In this document: one piece after another, positions 1 to 5,909 of the stretch
Layout: each line of letters starts with the position of its first letter
Numbering within the stretch: the first letter of the stretch is position 1
Assembly (NCBI GenBank): GCA_905478725.1
Contig: CAJQJT010000351.1
Location: forward strand, 1-5,909
Length of the DNA: 5,909 nt
Source of the DNA: an uncultured Pseudomonadales bacterium
Lineage (GTDB): Bacteria; Pseudomonadota; Gammaproteobacteria; Pseudomonadales; Porticoccaceae
Reading direction: 5' to 3'
Made by a program: the position numbers and the translations under genes
Notes under the pieces: generated by a model
Told to the model about the DNA's origin: nothing
Seen by the model: the letters and a program-made list of their open reading frames with translations, nothing else
Database searches by the model: none

Positions 1-233
1 GCGCCTGGGTTGGTCAGGCCAACAGCATTGACGAAATTGCCGGGGGAATACTGACTGTAAACCGGCTCGCGGTTGCCCTCGCGAGGCACAGGACCAACAC
101 TCTTGGTGGTGATCACGCCAATTTGCGGCATATGATCAAACATGTATTGGATTATAGGCACCGCGGTGGTGACGATTCCGGAGGGCACTGTAAAAGGGCC
201 TGAGAGGGTCTTGCCAAGAAATTCTGTTTTCAA
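1..233 (-). CDS. Dihydroorotate dehydrogenase-like flavoprotein, N-terminal part (runs off left edge)
   Basis: Reading the minus strand from 233 gives 77 uninterrupted codons to the window edge. The protein resembles the N-terminus of class 1 dihydroorotate dehydrogenases (PyrD/PreA-like FMN barrels). These oxidise dihydroorotate to orotate in the cytoplasm, or act on related pyrimidines. Visible family marks are SGPFTVPSG (residues 11-19), ITTKSVGPVPREGN (41-54), where K44 matches the conserved active-site lysine, and NAVGLTNPG (69-77), where N69 matches the substrate-binding asparagine. No ATG or GTG lies between the upstream in-frame stop (about 294-296) and the SGPF motif. The best start is therefore TTG at 231-233, with a weak purine-rich GAGCGAG at 239-245 ahead of it. 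The gene begins 68 bases after the serine hydrolase stop and may share its transcript. Fold assignment is solid; the exact substrate is not, because most of the barrel and any Fe-S partner lie outside. Confidence 0.85.
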   Translation of the reverse strand, partial: MKTEFLGKTLSGPFTVPSGIVTTAVPIIQYMFDHMPQIGVITTKSVGPVPREGNREPVYSQYSPGNFVNAVGLTNPG

Positions 234-281
234 GATAGCTCGCTCGAAACTGATTGTATGGGAGGGTATACGCAGGGCGAG

Positions 282-287
282 ATTATA
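282..287 (-). promoter_or_regulatory. Possible -10 element for the dehydrogenase-like gene
   Basis: The minus strand reads a perfect TATAAT here, which would place a transcription start about 40 bases ahead of the proposed TTG start. No convincing -35 hexamer sits 16-18 bases upstream; that stretch falls in the last codons of the serine hydrolase gene. It could be a weak or activator-dependent promoter, or a chance match in an AT-rich gap. Confidence 0.25.
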
Positions 288-301
288 CCGACTTTAAAGA
301 A

Positions 302-1498
302 TTAATCTGCCTCTCTTGCGCCTATGCTGCGAAAAAAGGCTAGGTGACTGTAGTCGCTGCTGGGGACGTAGCTAAGGTCGTTGTAATGGGGGTTGGCAGA
401 GAGTTTGACGATGACGGTGTTCTTAGCTGGATTGACATAAATATACTGCCCATAGACACCCATTGCCATATATTCGCCGTCCTCTGAGAGCGGCAACCAC
501 CATTGGTAACCATAGCCAAAGTCATTCTCTTCTGGCTGGATGTGCGGGGCGTCGGCAGCGGTCGATACTTTGACCCACTCAGCTGGAACAATCTGTTTCT
601 CGCTCAGGGCGCCGTTGTGCAAATAGAGCGAGCCAAGCTTGGCAAAATCTCGCAAGGTTAAATTGAGTCCCCCAAGGGCCATCTCTTTGCCATCGCCGTC
701 GACGATCCAGTAGCCGTCGTATTCCATACCCAGAGGCTCGTAGAGTTTTTCCTGCATATAGTCAGTCACTGACTTCCCAGTAGCACGACTGAGGACCATG
801 CTTAGCACATGGGTGTCGATGCTGACATAGTGGTTAAGAGTTCCGGGCTCGCGGCCACGGGTTAGGCTGGCAGCAAAGTCATCCTGTGGGCTGCCTAGAG
901 CAAAGCCGCGGCCCCAGCGATTAATATCACTATCAAAGTCGCCGTAGTCTTCATTGAAAGCGATCCCCGATGACATCTGCAGTACATCTTTAATGCGCAC
1001 GCCTTCATAACCTGAACCTTTTAGTTCTGGGGCATAGGTATCTACTGTTTGCTCAATGCTGGTGATGCTGCCTTCGTCCACAGCTATACCCATCATGGCG
1101 GAAATAAACGACTTGGCCATAGACCAGGAAATGGTGCGGGTGGATTCACTGTGGCCAAGACTATAGGTTTCGTGGACGATTTGATCGTTCTGGATTACTA
1201 GCAGTCCGGTGGTCCAGGAGTCGGCTAAAAACTGTTCTGTGTTGAGCGGTTGCCCGGCATACGAAAATTCCTCCGGCAGTTCTATGGCAGTACCCTGACT
1301 GTAGGGCCGTGGATCTGAGGAGGCGCTCATGGTGCTGATTGCCCCGAGCTGATCGGCGGTGCGGAAGTTCTCGACAATTCGATCTTCGTCGAAAAGGTGC
1401 ACGGCGTTATAGAGGCTCTGCGCTGTGGGTAGGGCCCAAAAACCGCCGATTAAAAGTACTGTGGCGCCGATTAAAATACTGTTGCGTGAAATGGTCAT
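302..1498 (-). CDS. Membrane-anchored serine hydrolase, beta-lactamase (class C-like) family
   Basis: This is a 398-residue protein of the beta-lactamase-related serine hydrolase family (PF00144/COG1680 type), which includes esterases, D-aminopeptidases, 6-aminohexanoate-dimer hydrolase and class C beta-lactamases. Residues 7-23 form one hydrophobic segment, a signal peptide or N-terminal anchor, so the catalytic domain should face the periplasm. The nucleophile motif SxxK is SMAK at 126-129. The second motif is Tyr-Val-Ser at 224-226 (YxS rather than YxN). In the third position, usually KTG or HxG, the sequence is GVYGQ (347-351). LGGLNLTLRDFAKLG (275-289) is also typical of the family. The ATG at 1496-1498 has AGGGGA just upstream. 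A weak promoter, TTGCGC (1575-1580), 18 bases, TAGGAT (1551-1556), may lie on the minus strand. The aceA terminator upstream argues for its own promoter. Substrate cannot be named; an antibiotic-resistance role is not supported. Confidence 0.9.
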   Translation of the reverse strand: MTISRNSILIGATVLLIGGFWALPTAQSLYNAVHLFDEDRIVENFRTADQLGAISTMSASSDPRPYSQGTAIELPEEFSYAGQPLNTEQFLADSWTTGLLVIQNDQIVHETYSLGHSESTRTISWSMAKSFISAMMGIAVDEGSITSIEQTVDTYAPELKGSGYEGVRIKDVLQMSSGIAFNEDYGDFDSDINRWGRGFALGSPQDDFAASLTRGREPGTLNHYVSIDTHVLSMVLSRATGKSVTDYMQEKLYEPLGMEYDGYWIVDGDGKEMALGGLNLTLRDFAKLGSLYLHNGALSEKQIVPAEWVKVSTAADAPHIQPEENDFGYGYQWWLPLSEDGEYMAMGVYGQYIYVNPAKNTVIVKLSANPHYNDLSYVPSSDYSHLAFFRSIGAREAD

Positions 1499-1632
1499 CT
1501 GTTCCCCTGAGGAGTTTCAAGCTGCTTATGCAGTCTTATTGTTTTGACCTATCCTACGGGAGTTTGCAGAGTCAGCGCAATCAAAGACTTCTGTACTAAA
1601 TTTATGATGAAAAAGAAGGCAAAAAAAAGACC

Positions 1633-1662
1633 AAAAAAAAGAGCGGCCCTGAGGCCGCTCTT
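1633..1662 (-). terminator. Rho-independent terminator of aceA
   Basis: AAGAGCGGCC (1639-1648) pairs perfectly with GGCCGCTCTT (1653-1662) around a four-base loop. Read on the minus strand, this 10-bp GC-rich stem is followed directly by eight Ts (1633-1640), then after GGTC by a second run of eight Ts (1621-1628). It begins 23 bases beyond the aceA stop. The plus-strand side has no T tract, so it acts only on leftward transcription and insulates the serine hydrolase gene from aceA. Confidence 0.95.
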
Positions 1663-1685
1663 CTCGATCACCTTATGAAGCAGTA

Positions 1686-3266
1686 TTAGAACTGGTTCAT
1701 GGTGTTGTCTTTACCTGATGCTTTCAGTGCAGCATCACCGGCAAAGTATTCTTTGTGGTCGTCGCCCATATCGGAGCCGGCCATGTTTTGGTGCTTCACA
1801 CAGGCGATACCTTGACGGATCTCTTTGCGCTGAACACCAGCCACATAACCCAACATGCCTTGCTCGCCGAAGTACTCTTTGGCTAGGTTGTCAGTAGACA
1901 GCGCCGCAGTGTGGTACGTAGGCAATGTAATAAGGTGGTGGAAGATACCGGCTTCACGGGCAGAATCGGCCTGGAAGGTACGGATTTTATCGTCTGCAAG
2001 CAAGGCCAGATCCGTCTCGTCGTAGCTGACATTCATCAGGTCGGCGCGATCGTAAGCGGAAACGTCTGCACCGGATTCGCTCATGCTGTCAAAGATCTGC
2101 TGACGGAAGTTGAGAGTCCAGTTGAACGATGGGCTGTTGTTGTAAACCAGCTTAGCGTTAGGAACTTCTTTACGAATCTCAGCCATCATTGCGCCAATTT
2201 GGCCAACGTGAGGCTTCTCAGTCTCGATCCAGATCATATCAGCGCCGTTCTGCAGGCTAGTGATACTGTCTAAGATACAGCGTGCTTCGCCAGTGCCAGC
2301 CTTAAACTGGAACAGGTTGCTTGGCAGGCGCTTAGGACGTACCAGCTTGCCATCACGATTAAGAACCACATCGCCATTCTTCATGTCGGCAGGAGAGATT
2401 TCTTCAACATCGAGGAATGAGTTGTACTGATCGCCGAGATCGCCTGGCTCACGTGTAACAGCGATCTGCTTAGTCAGGCCAGCACCCAATGAATCGGTAC
2501 GGGCAACAATTACGCCGTCGTCTACGCCCAGCTCAAGGAAGGCGTAACGAACCGCATTGATTTTGGCGATGAAGTCTTCGTGTGGCACTGTAACCTTGCC
2601 ATCCTGGTGACCACATTGCTTCTCATCAGAGACCTGATTTTCAATCTGGATACAGCAAGCACCAGCTTCAATCATCTGCTTCGCCATCAAGTAAGTGGCT
2701 TCAGCATTACCAAAACCGGCATCGATATCGGCAACGATGGGCACTACGTGCGTCTCGTGATTATCAATTTGATCCTGAATGGCTTGCTTGGCGTCGCCCT
2801 GTGCAGCGTCCAACTGACGGAACAGACCGCCCAGTTCACGTGCATCGGCTTGGCGCAAGAATGTGTAGAGCTCAGCGATCAACGAGGCAACGGAAGTCTT
2901 CTCGTGCATTGACTGGTCGGGCAGGGGACCGAACTCTGAACGCAGAGCCGCAACCATCCAACCTGACAGGTAAAGGTATTTACGTTTGGTGGTACCGAAG
3001 TGCTTTTTAATCGCAATCAGCTTTTGCTGGCCGATAAAGCCGTGCCAGCAACCCAGAGACTGAGTGTACTGAGACGAGTCGTTATCGTAGGCGGCCATAT
3101 CTTCACGCATAATTGCTGCGGTGTACTTGGCGATTTCGATTCCGGTTTGAAAGCGATTCTGAGCGCGCATACGGGCTGCAGAATCAGCATTGATCGCGCC
3201 CCAGTTCCCGCCGTGTTGCTCTTTTAGTTTGGCAACTGCTGCAAGATCATTTGAAAAATTGGACAT
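1686..3266 (-). CDS. aceA: Isocitrate lyase
   Basis: Isocitrate lyase splits isocitrate into succinate and glyoxylate, the first step of the glyoxylate shunt, in the cytoplasm, normally as a tetramer needing Mg2+. The active-site signature is KQCGH at 216-220 with catalytic C218. VADIDAGFGN (178-187) supplies the metal-binding aspartates D180 and D182. SGW (101-103), NNSPSFNW (376-383) and TLPTYHT (447-453) are further substrate-site and family segments. At 526 residues it matches the long form of Pseudomonas-type bacteria, not the roughly 434-residue E. coli form. Length and KQCGH exclude 2-methylisocitrate lyase PrpB (about 295 aa). The ATG at 3264-3266 has AAGAGG (3275-3280) eight bases upstream. 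It is transcribed divergently from a LysR-type gene and ends in a strong terminator. I found no convincing minus-strand -35/-10 pair upstream, which would fit an activator-dependent promoter. No broken motif is seen. Confidence 0.98.
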   Translation of the reverse strand: MSNFSNDLAAVAKLKEQHGGNWGAINADSAARMRAQNRFQTGIEIAKYTAAIMREDMAAYDNDSSQYTQSLGCWHGFIGQQKLIAIKKHFGTTKRKYLYLSGWMVAALRSEFGPLPDQSMHEKTSVASLIAELYTFLRQADARELGGLFRQLDAAQGDAKQAIQDQIDNHETHVVPIVADIDAGFGNAEATYLMAKQMIEAGACCIQIENQVSDEKQCGHQDGKVTVPHEDFIAKINAVRYAFLELGVDDGVIVARTDSLGAGLTKQIAVTREPGDLGDQYNSFLDVEEISPADMKNGDVVLNRDGKLVRPKRLPSNLFQFKAGTGEARCILDSITSLQNGADMIWIETEKPHVGQIGAMMAEIRKEVPNAKLVYNNSPSFNWTLNFRQQIFDSMSESGADVSAYDRADLMNVSYDETDLALLADDKIRTFQADSAREAGIFHHLITLPTYHTAALSTDNLAKEYFGEQGMLGYVAGVQRKEIRQGIACVKHQNMAGSDMGDDHKEYFAGDAALKASGKDNTMNQF

Positions 3267-3296
3267 ACTTAAAACCTCTTAATGAATTCCGTTCGT

Positions 3297-3324
3297 TTGA
3301 CAGTGGATTGAGTTTAGGTATGAT
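3297..3324 (+). promoter_or_regulatory. Sigma70-like promoter of the LysR-type regulator
   Basis: A perfect -35 TTGACA (3297-3302) is followed after 16 bases by TATGAT (3319-3324), five of six matches to the -10 consensus. Transcription would start near 3331, giving a leader of about 40 bases before the ATG at 3371. The -10 hexamer lies inside a palindromic element (3317-3332), so a protein bound there would block this promoter. It reads rightward, away from aceA. Confidence 0.7.
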
Positions 3325-3332
3325 ACCGGTAT
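3317..3332. promoter_or_regulatory. Candidate operator: two overlapping palindromes in the divergent promoter region
   Basis: Three copies of one 5-base half-site alternate in orientation: GGTAT (3317-3321), ATACC (3323-3327) and GGTAT (3328-3332). The first pair forms GGTAT-G-ATACC and the second forms the uninterrupted palindrome ATACCGGTAT. The element covers the regulator's -10 hexamer and lies about 50 bases ahead of the aceA start. Position and symmetry suggest a binding site; that the neighbouring LysR-type protein binds it is inference. Confidence 0.5.
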
Positions 3333-3343
3333 AAATCTAATTG

Positions 3344-3354
3344 ATAGTTTCTAT
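3344..3354. promoter_or_regulatory. Candidate LysR-type operator ATAG-TTT-CTAT in the regulator leader
   Basis: ATAGTTTCTAT is a perfect inverted repeat (4 bp arms, 3-base centre), located 16 bases before the regulator ATG and downstream of its predicted transcription start. LysR-type proteins commonly bind short AT-rich dyads in the divergent region next to their own gene, so autoregulation and control of aceA are both plausible. Short arms make a chance match possible. Confidence 0.4.
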
Positions 3355-3370
3355 TGCGAGCATTTTTATT

Positions 3371-4312
3371 ATGAATATAGCAAGAGTCGATTTAAACCTG
3401 TTGGTCTATCTAGATGTGCTACTCCGTGAGTGCAATGTGACTCGAGCTGCGGAGAAGTTGGGTATTAGCCAACCCGCCATGTCAAACAGCTTGAGGCGCT
3501 TAAGGGATCTGTTTGATGACCCACTGTTGGTGCGCACCAGTGATGGCATGACGCCTACTGATCGGGCGTTAGAGTTGCAGCCCTTAATACGCAATGTTCT
3601 GGCTGCCGCCGAGATCGCGGTATTACCTAAGACAGTTTTTGATGCCGCAGCATCTGACCGTATCTTCCGCATTATGGCCAGTGACTATACCGAAGTGACT
3701 CTGTTGCCCCAGCTGTTAACGCGGTTGCGCAAGGAAGCTCCAAATATTCGCCTAGATATCATGACTCCCAGTGACGTGAGCTTTCACGACGTGGAGCGCG
3801 GCAAGGTAGATTTGGTGATCAACCGCTTTGATACGCTGCCACAGTCCTTTCATCAGGTACATCTCTGGGACGACAGTTTCTCCTGTGTGATGAGTGCAGC
3901 TAATCCGGTGATTAAAAACTGGAATCTCGATAGCTACCTATCTCACAAGCATGTTTGGGTCAGCAAGACGGGTATGGGCGTAGGCGTTGGCATGAGCTCT
4001 GATGACGTACAGCGACTGGGCTGGGTTGATGAGGCTCTGGGCAAACTCGATGCCAAGCGTGAGATAACCGTGTTCACCCGCCATTATCAAGCGGCGCTGT
4101 TGCTCGGTGAACAGGAAGATCTGATTGTAACTATTCCCACCATCGCGGCTCGAACCATGTCGAATAACCCCAAGGTGGTGATTCTTGACCCGCCTTTTGA
4201 GATACCGCGAATGCGCCTCAAAATGGTCTGGAGTCCTTTGTTGCAAAGGGACCCTGGGCACAAATGGCTGCGTCAGATGATTAAAGATGTTTCCGCTGAG
4301 ATTGCTCGCTAG
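3371..4312 (+). CDS. LysR-family transcriptional regulator, probable glyoxylate-shunt regulator
   Basis: This 313-residue protein is a complete LysR-type regulator, a DNA-binding cytoplasmic protein usually active as a tetramer. Residues 7-66 form the N-terminal winged helix-turn-helix, with TRAAEKLGISQPAMSNSLRR (24-43) as the recognition region and LVRTSDGMTPTDRALEL (53-69) as the wing and start of the linker helix. Residues from about 95 on are the periplasmic-binding-protein-like effector domain. The C-terminal pattern W-SPLLQRDPGHKWLR (287-301) resembles the NahR/DntR/LinR-like branch. The frame is open back to a TTG at 3341, but the ATG at 3371 gives the usual short family N-terminus, and the predicted transcription start near 3331 leaves no ribosome site for the TTG. 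The ribosome site before 3371 is weak (GCGAG at 3356-3360). Its place between aceA (divergent) and glcB (138 bases downstream, same strand) suggests control of both; the effector is unknown. Confidence 0.93.
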   Translation: MNIARVDLNLLVYLDVLLRECNVTRAAEKLGISQPAMSNSLRRLRDLFDDPLLVRTSDGMTPTDRALELQPLIRNVLAAAEIAVLPKTVFDAAASDRIFRIMASDYTEVTLLPQLLTRLRKEAPNIRLDIMTPSDVSFHDVERGKVDLVINRFDTLPQSFHQVHLWDDSFSCVMSAANPVIKNWNLDSYLSHKHVWVSKTGMGVGVGMSSDDVQRLGWVDEALGKLDAKREITVFTRHYQAALLLGEQEDLIVTIPTIAARTMSNNPKVVILDPPFEIPRMRLKMVWSPLLQRDPGHKWLRQMIKDVSAEIAR

Positions 4313-4333
4313 GCCTGCATGGCTAGCGTTTCA

Positions 4334-4367
4334 GAATAGCTATTCCTGAATAGCTTTCCTGAATAGC
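4334..4367 (+). repeat. Threefold GAATAGC direct repeat ahead of glcB
   Basis: GAATAGC occurs at 4334-4340, 4348-4354 and 4361-4367, with spacings of 14 and 13 bases. The last two copies share the longer unit TTCCTGAATAGC. The first copy also forms the perfect 12-bp palindrome GAATAGCTATTC (4334-4345). The repeat lies in the spacer between the regulator and glcB, before the predicted glcB promoter. It may be a set of helically phased protein sites or simply a tandem duplication. Confidence 0.75.
4338..4360 (+). terminator. Weak hairpin after the LysR-type gene, possible terminator
   Basis: AGCTATT (4338-4344) can pair with AATAGCT (4349-4355) around a CCTG loop, about 26 bases after the regulator stop, followed by a short TTCCT. 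The stem is AT-rich and there is no real T run, so termination would be inefficient. The same bases belong to the GAATAGC repeat, so the fold may be a by-product of that repeat. Confidence 0.25.
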
Positions 4368-4386
4368 AAAGATAAAACCCATAGAT

Positions 4387-4415
4387 TTGGCTTATTTCAG
4401 GGTTGAGCTTAGACT
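4387..4415 (+). promoter_or_regulatory. Possible glcB promoter
   Basis: TTGGCT (4387-4392) and TAGACT (4410-4415) are 17 bases apart, each matching four of six consensus bases. Transcription would begin near 4422, leaving a leader of about 28 bases that includes the ribosome site GGAGAG (4438-4443). An alternative TTGAGC (4403-4408) has a poorer -10. The modest match and the repeats just upstream would suit an activated promoter. Confidence 0.35.
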
Positions 4416-4449
4416 CCGCACATAGATATTCCTACTTGGAGAGTTACAG

Positions 4450-5909
4450 ATGGTCGACCGTATCCAGCACTCAGGATTACAGATTGCACAACCTATTTAT
4501 CAGCTGGTCAACGACCAAATCTGCCCCGGAACCGGCATAGATCCAGATCAGTTCTGGGCGTCTTTCGCCTCAATAATTAATCATTTTGCGCCGATAAATC
4601 GCGATCTCCTTGAAAAGCGTGAAACTCTTCAGGCCCAAATTGATGGCTGGCATCACCAGCATCGCAACGATTTCAACTTCGCTGACTACAAAGCTTTTCT
4701 GCAGAGCATCGACTATCTGGTTCCTGAGGGCCCCAACTTTAGCGTGACGCCACGCAACGTTGACCCCGAGATTGCCCAACAGGCTGGTCCACAGTTAGTT
4801 GTGCCGATTATGAATGCACGTTTTGCCTTGAATGCGGTAAATGCTCGCTGGGGCAGCCTCTATGACGCGCTCTATGGCAATGATGTAATCTCTGAAGAGG
4901 GTGGCGCAGAAAAAGCCGGGGCCTATAACCCTGTGCGCGGCCAGAAAGTGATTGATTACGGAAGGGACTTGCTCGACACCGCAGTGCCTTTAAATAACGG
5001 CTCGCATCAGGCTGCGACAGCTTATCAGGTGGTGAATAAGCGACTGGTGGTCAGTTTAGATAATGGCTCAGAGGCGCATTTAGCGAACCCCGAACAGTTT
5101 ATCGGCTATCTAGGAACAGCAGAAAATCCTGCATCTATATTGTTACAAAACAATAGGTTGCATCTCGAAATTCAGGTAGATTATGCTCATCAGGTAGGTG
5201 CTACAGACAAGGCTGGGATCAAGGATATAGTTCTTGAAGCCGCTCTGACTACCATTATGGATTGCGAAGATTCCGTAGCGGCAGTAGACGCTGAAGATAA
5301 GGCACTGGCTTACAGCAATTGGCTTGGTCTCAATAAAGGTACTTTAGAAGAAACCATCACTCGTGGTGATAAGAGCTTTGTCCGCTCGATGAACCCTGAT
5401 CGTGAATACCTTGCAAAAGATGGCTCCAAACTGACCCTTAATGGCCGCAGCCTGATGTTTGTGCGCAATGTCGGTCATCTGATGACTAATTCAGCGATTC
5501 TCGATGCCGAGGGCAACGAAGTGCCAGAAGGGATCATGGATGGTGTGATTACCAGTCTGATCTCACTGCATGATCTCAAGCGTACTGGCGGCTTAAGCAA
5601 CTCCAACGCTGGTAGCAGCTACATCGTCAAACCGAAAATGCATGGCCCTGAAGAAGTGGCCTTCACCAATGAGCTATTCGACGCCATTGAAGATGCTCTG
5701 GGGCTTGAGCGACATACTATTAAAGTCGGCATTATGGACGAGGAGCGCCGCACCTCGGTCAACCTCAAAGAATGCATACGCGCCGCCAAAGGCCGTGTGG
5801 TGTTTATTAACACCGGTTTTCTCGACCGCACCGGTGATGAGATTCATACCAGCATGCATGCAGGTGCCTTTGCATTAAAAGCTGACCTTAAGGCCATGCC
5901 TTGGATTGG
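4450..5909 (+). CDS. glcB: Malate synthase G, N-terminal two thirds (runs off right edge)
   Basis: Malate synthase G condenses glyoxylate with acetyl-CoA to malate and CoA, completing the glyoxylate shunt begun by the isocitrate lyase upstream; it is a cytoplasmic Mg2+-dependent monomer. The frame is open for 486 codons to the window end, against about 720-730 in the full family. Family segments include MDCEDSVAAVDAEDK (270-284) and FVRNVGHLMTN (337-347), with catalytic R339. Also present are IVKPKMHGPEEVAF (392-405), GIMDEERRTS (427-436) and FINTGFLDRTGDE (452-464). E431 and D459 match the two Mg2+ ligands. The C-terminal catalytic aspartate and cap domain lie beyond the edge. Compared from memory with E. 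coli GlcB, the loop at about 378-390 seems a few residues longer. The ATG at 4450 has GGAGAG six bases upstream. It follows the LysR-type gene on the same strand, with 137 bases between them. Confidence 0.97.
   Translation, partial: MVDRIQHSGLQIAQPIYQLVNDQICPGTGIDPDQFWASFASIINHFAPINRDLLEKRETLQAQIDGWHHQHRNDFNFADYKAFLQSIDYLVPEGPNFSVTPRNVDPEIAQQAGPQLVVPIMNARFALNAVNARWGSLYDALYGNDVISEEGGAEKAGAYNPVRGQKVIDYGRDLLDTAVPLNNGSHQAATAYQVVNKRLVVSLDNGSEAHLANPEQFIGYLGTAENPASILLQNNRLHLEIQVDYAHQVGATDKAGIKDIVLEAALTTIMDCEDSVAAVDAEDKALAYSNWLGLNKGTLEETITRGDKSFVRSMNPDREYLAKDGSKLTLNGRSLMFVRNVGHLMTNSAILDAEGNEVPEGIMDGVITSLISLHDLKRTGGLSNSNAGSSYIVKPKMHGPEEVAFTNELFDAIEDALGLERHTIKVGIMDEERRTSVNLKECIRAAKGRVVFINTGFLDRTGDEIHTSMHAGAFALKADLKAMPWI

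Noticed and set aside
302..1498. Antibiotic-resistance beta-lactamase
   Set aside because: The fold family is shared, but YxN and KTG are not preserved and the N-terminal anchor and overall pattern fit the broad COG1680 hydrolase group.
1911..2912. Plus-strand open frames of 110-120 codons opposite aceA
   Set aside because: They are antisense to a well-conserved enzyme, show no recognisable domain, and have no separate ribosome or promoter signals. They look like shadows of aceA codon use.
1686..3266. 2-Methylisocitrate lyase (PrpB)
   Set aside because: The protein is 526 residues with the KQCGH signature and is paired with malate synthase; PrpB is about 295 residues.
3341..3370. A TTG at 3341 that would extend the LysR-type protein by 10 residues
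   Set aside because: No ribosome site precedes it, it lies about 10 bases from the predicted transcription start, and the ATG at 3371 gives the normal family N-terminus. The stretch also contains the ATAGTTTCTAT dyad.
3406..4261. Minus-strand open frames opposite the LysR-type gene
   Set aside because: The plus-strand frame encodes a complete recognisable LysR protein; the antisense frames have no family features.
4334..4367. CRISPR-like array
   Set aside because: Repeat units of 7-12 bases with 13-14 base periods are far too short, and no cas genes are present.
5619..5878. Short frames on both strands within the malate synthase region
   Set aside because: They overlap the conserved catalytic core of malate synthase G in other frames and have no motifs of their own.

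Overview
The window reads as ordinary chromosomal DNA of a gammaproteobacterium. The evidence is a long (526 aa) isocitrate lyase of the type found in Pseudomonas and related aerobes, a malate synthase G and a LysR-type regulator; base composition is near 50% GC. A marine aerobic heterotroph would fit, but that is inference from gene content. I see no mobile element, CRISPR array, tRNA, rRNA or recent-transfer signature.

Layout, left to right. Positions 1-233 (minus strand) hold the N-terminal part of a class 1 dihydroorotate dehydrogenase-like flavoprotein with a probable TTG start; its C-terminus lies outside the window. Positions 302-1498 (minus) encode a membrane-anchored serine hydrolase of the class C beta-lactamase-like family (COG1680 type). 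A strong intrinsic terminator at 1633-1662 separates it from isocitrate lyase aceA at 1686-3266 (minus). A 104-base divergent intergenic region (3267-3370) carries a good sigma70-like promoter for the rightward gene and two palindromic candidate operators. The LysR-type regulator follows at 3371-4312 (plus). A 137-base spacer (4313-4449) contains a threefold GAATAGC repeat and a hairpin. From 4450 to the right edge (plus) is the first 486 codons of malate synthase G, glcB.

The central theme is the glyoxylate shunt. Isocitrate lyase splits isocitrate into succinate and glyoxylate, and malate synthase G condenses glyoxylate with acetyl-CoA to malate, so growth on acetate, fatty acids or other C2-yielding carbon becomes possible. 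The LysR-type gene lies between the two enzyme genes and is divergent from aceA, which suggests (inference) a dedicated regulator of the shunt. This differs from the aceBAK/IclR arrangement of enteric bacteria. The two leftmost genes have no evident link to the shunt and are insulated from aceA by the terminator.

The most interesting material is regulatory: overlapping palindromes on the regulator's -10 element, an ATAG/CTAT palindrome in its leader, and a related ATAG/CTAT palindrome and repeat ahead of glcB. Nothing seen here supports a wholly new biological system.
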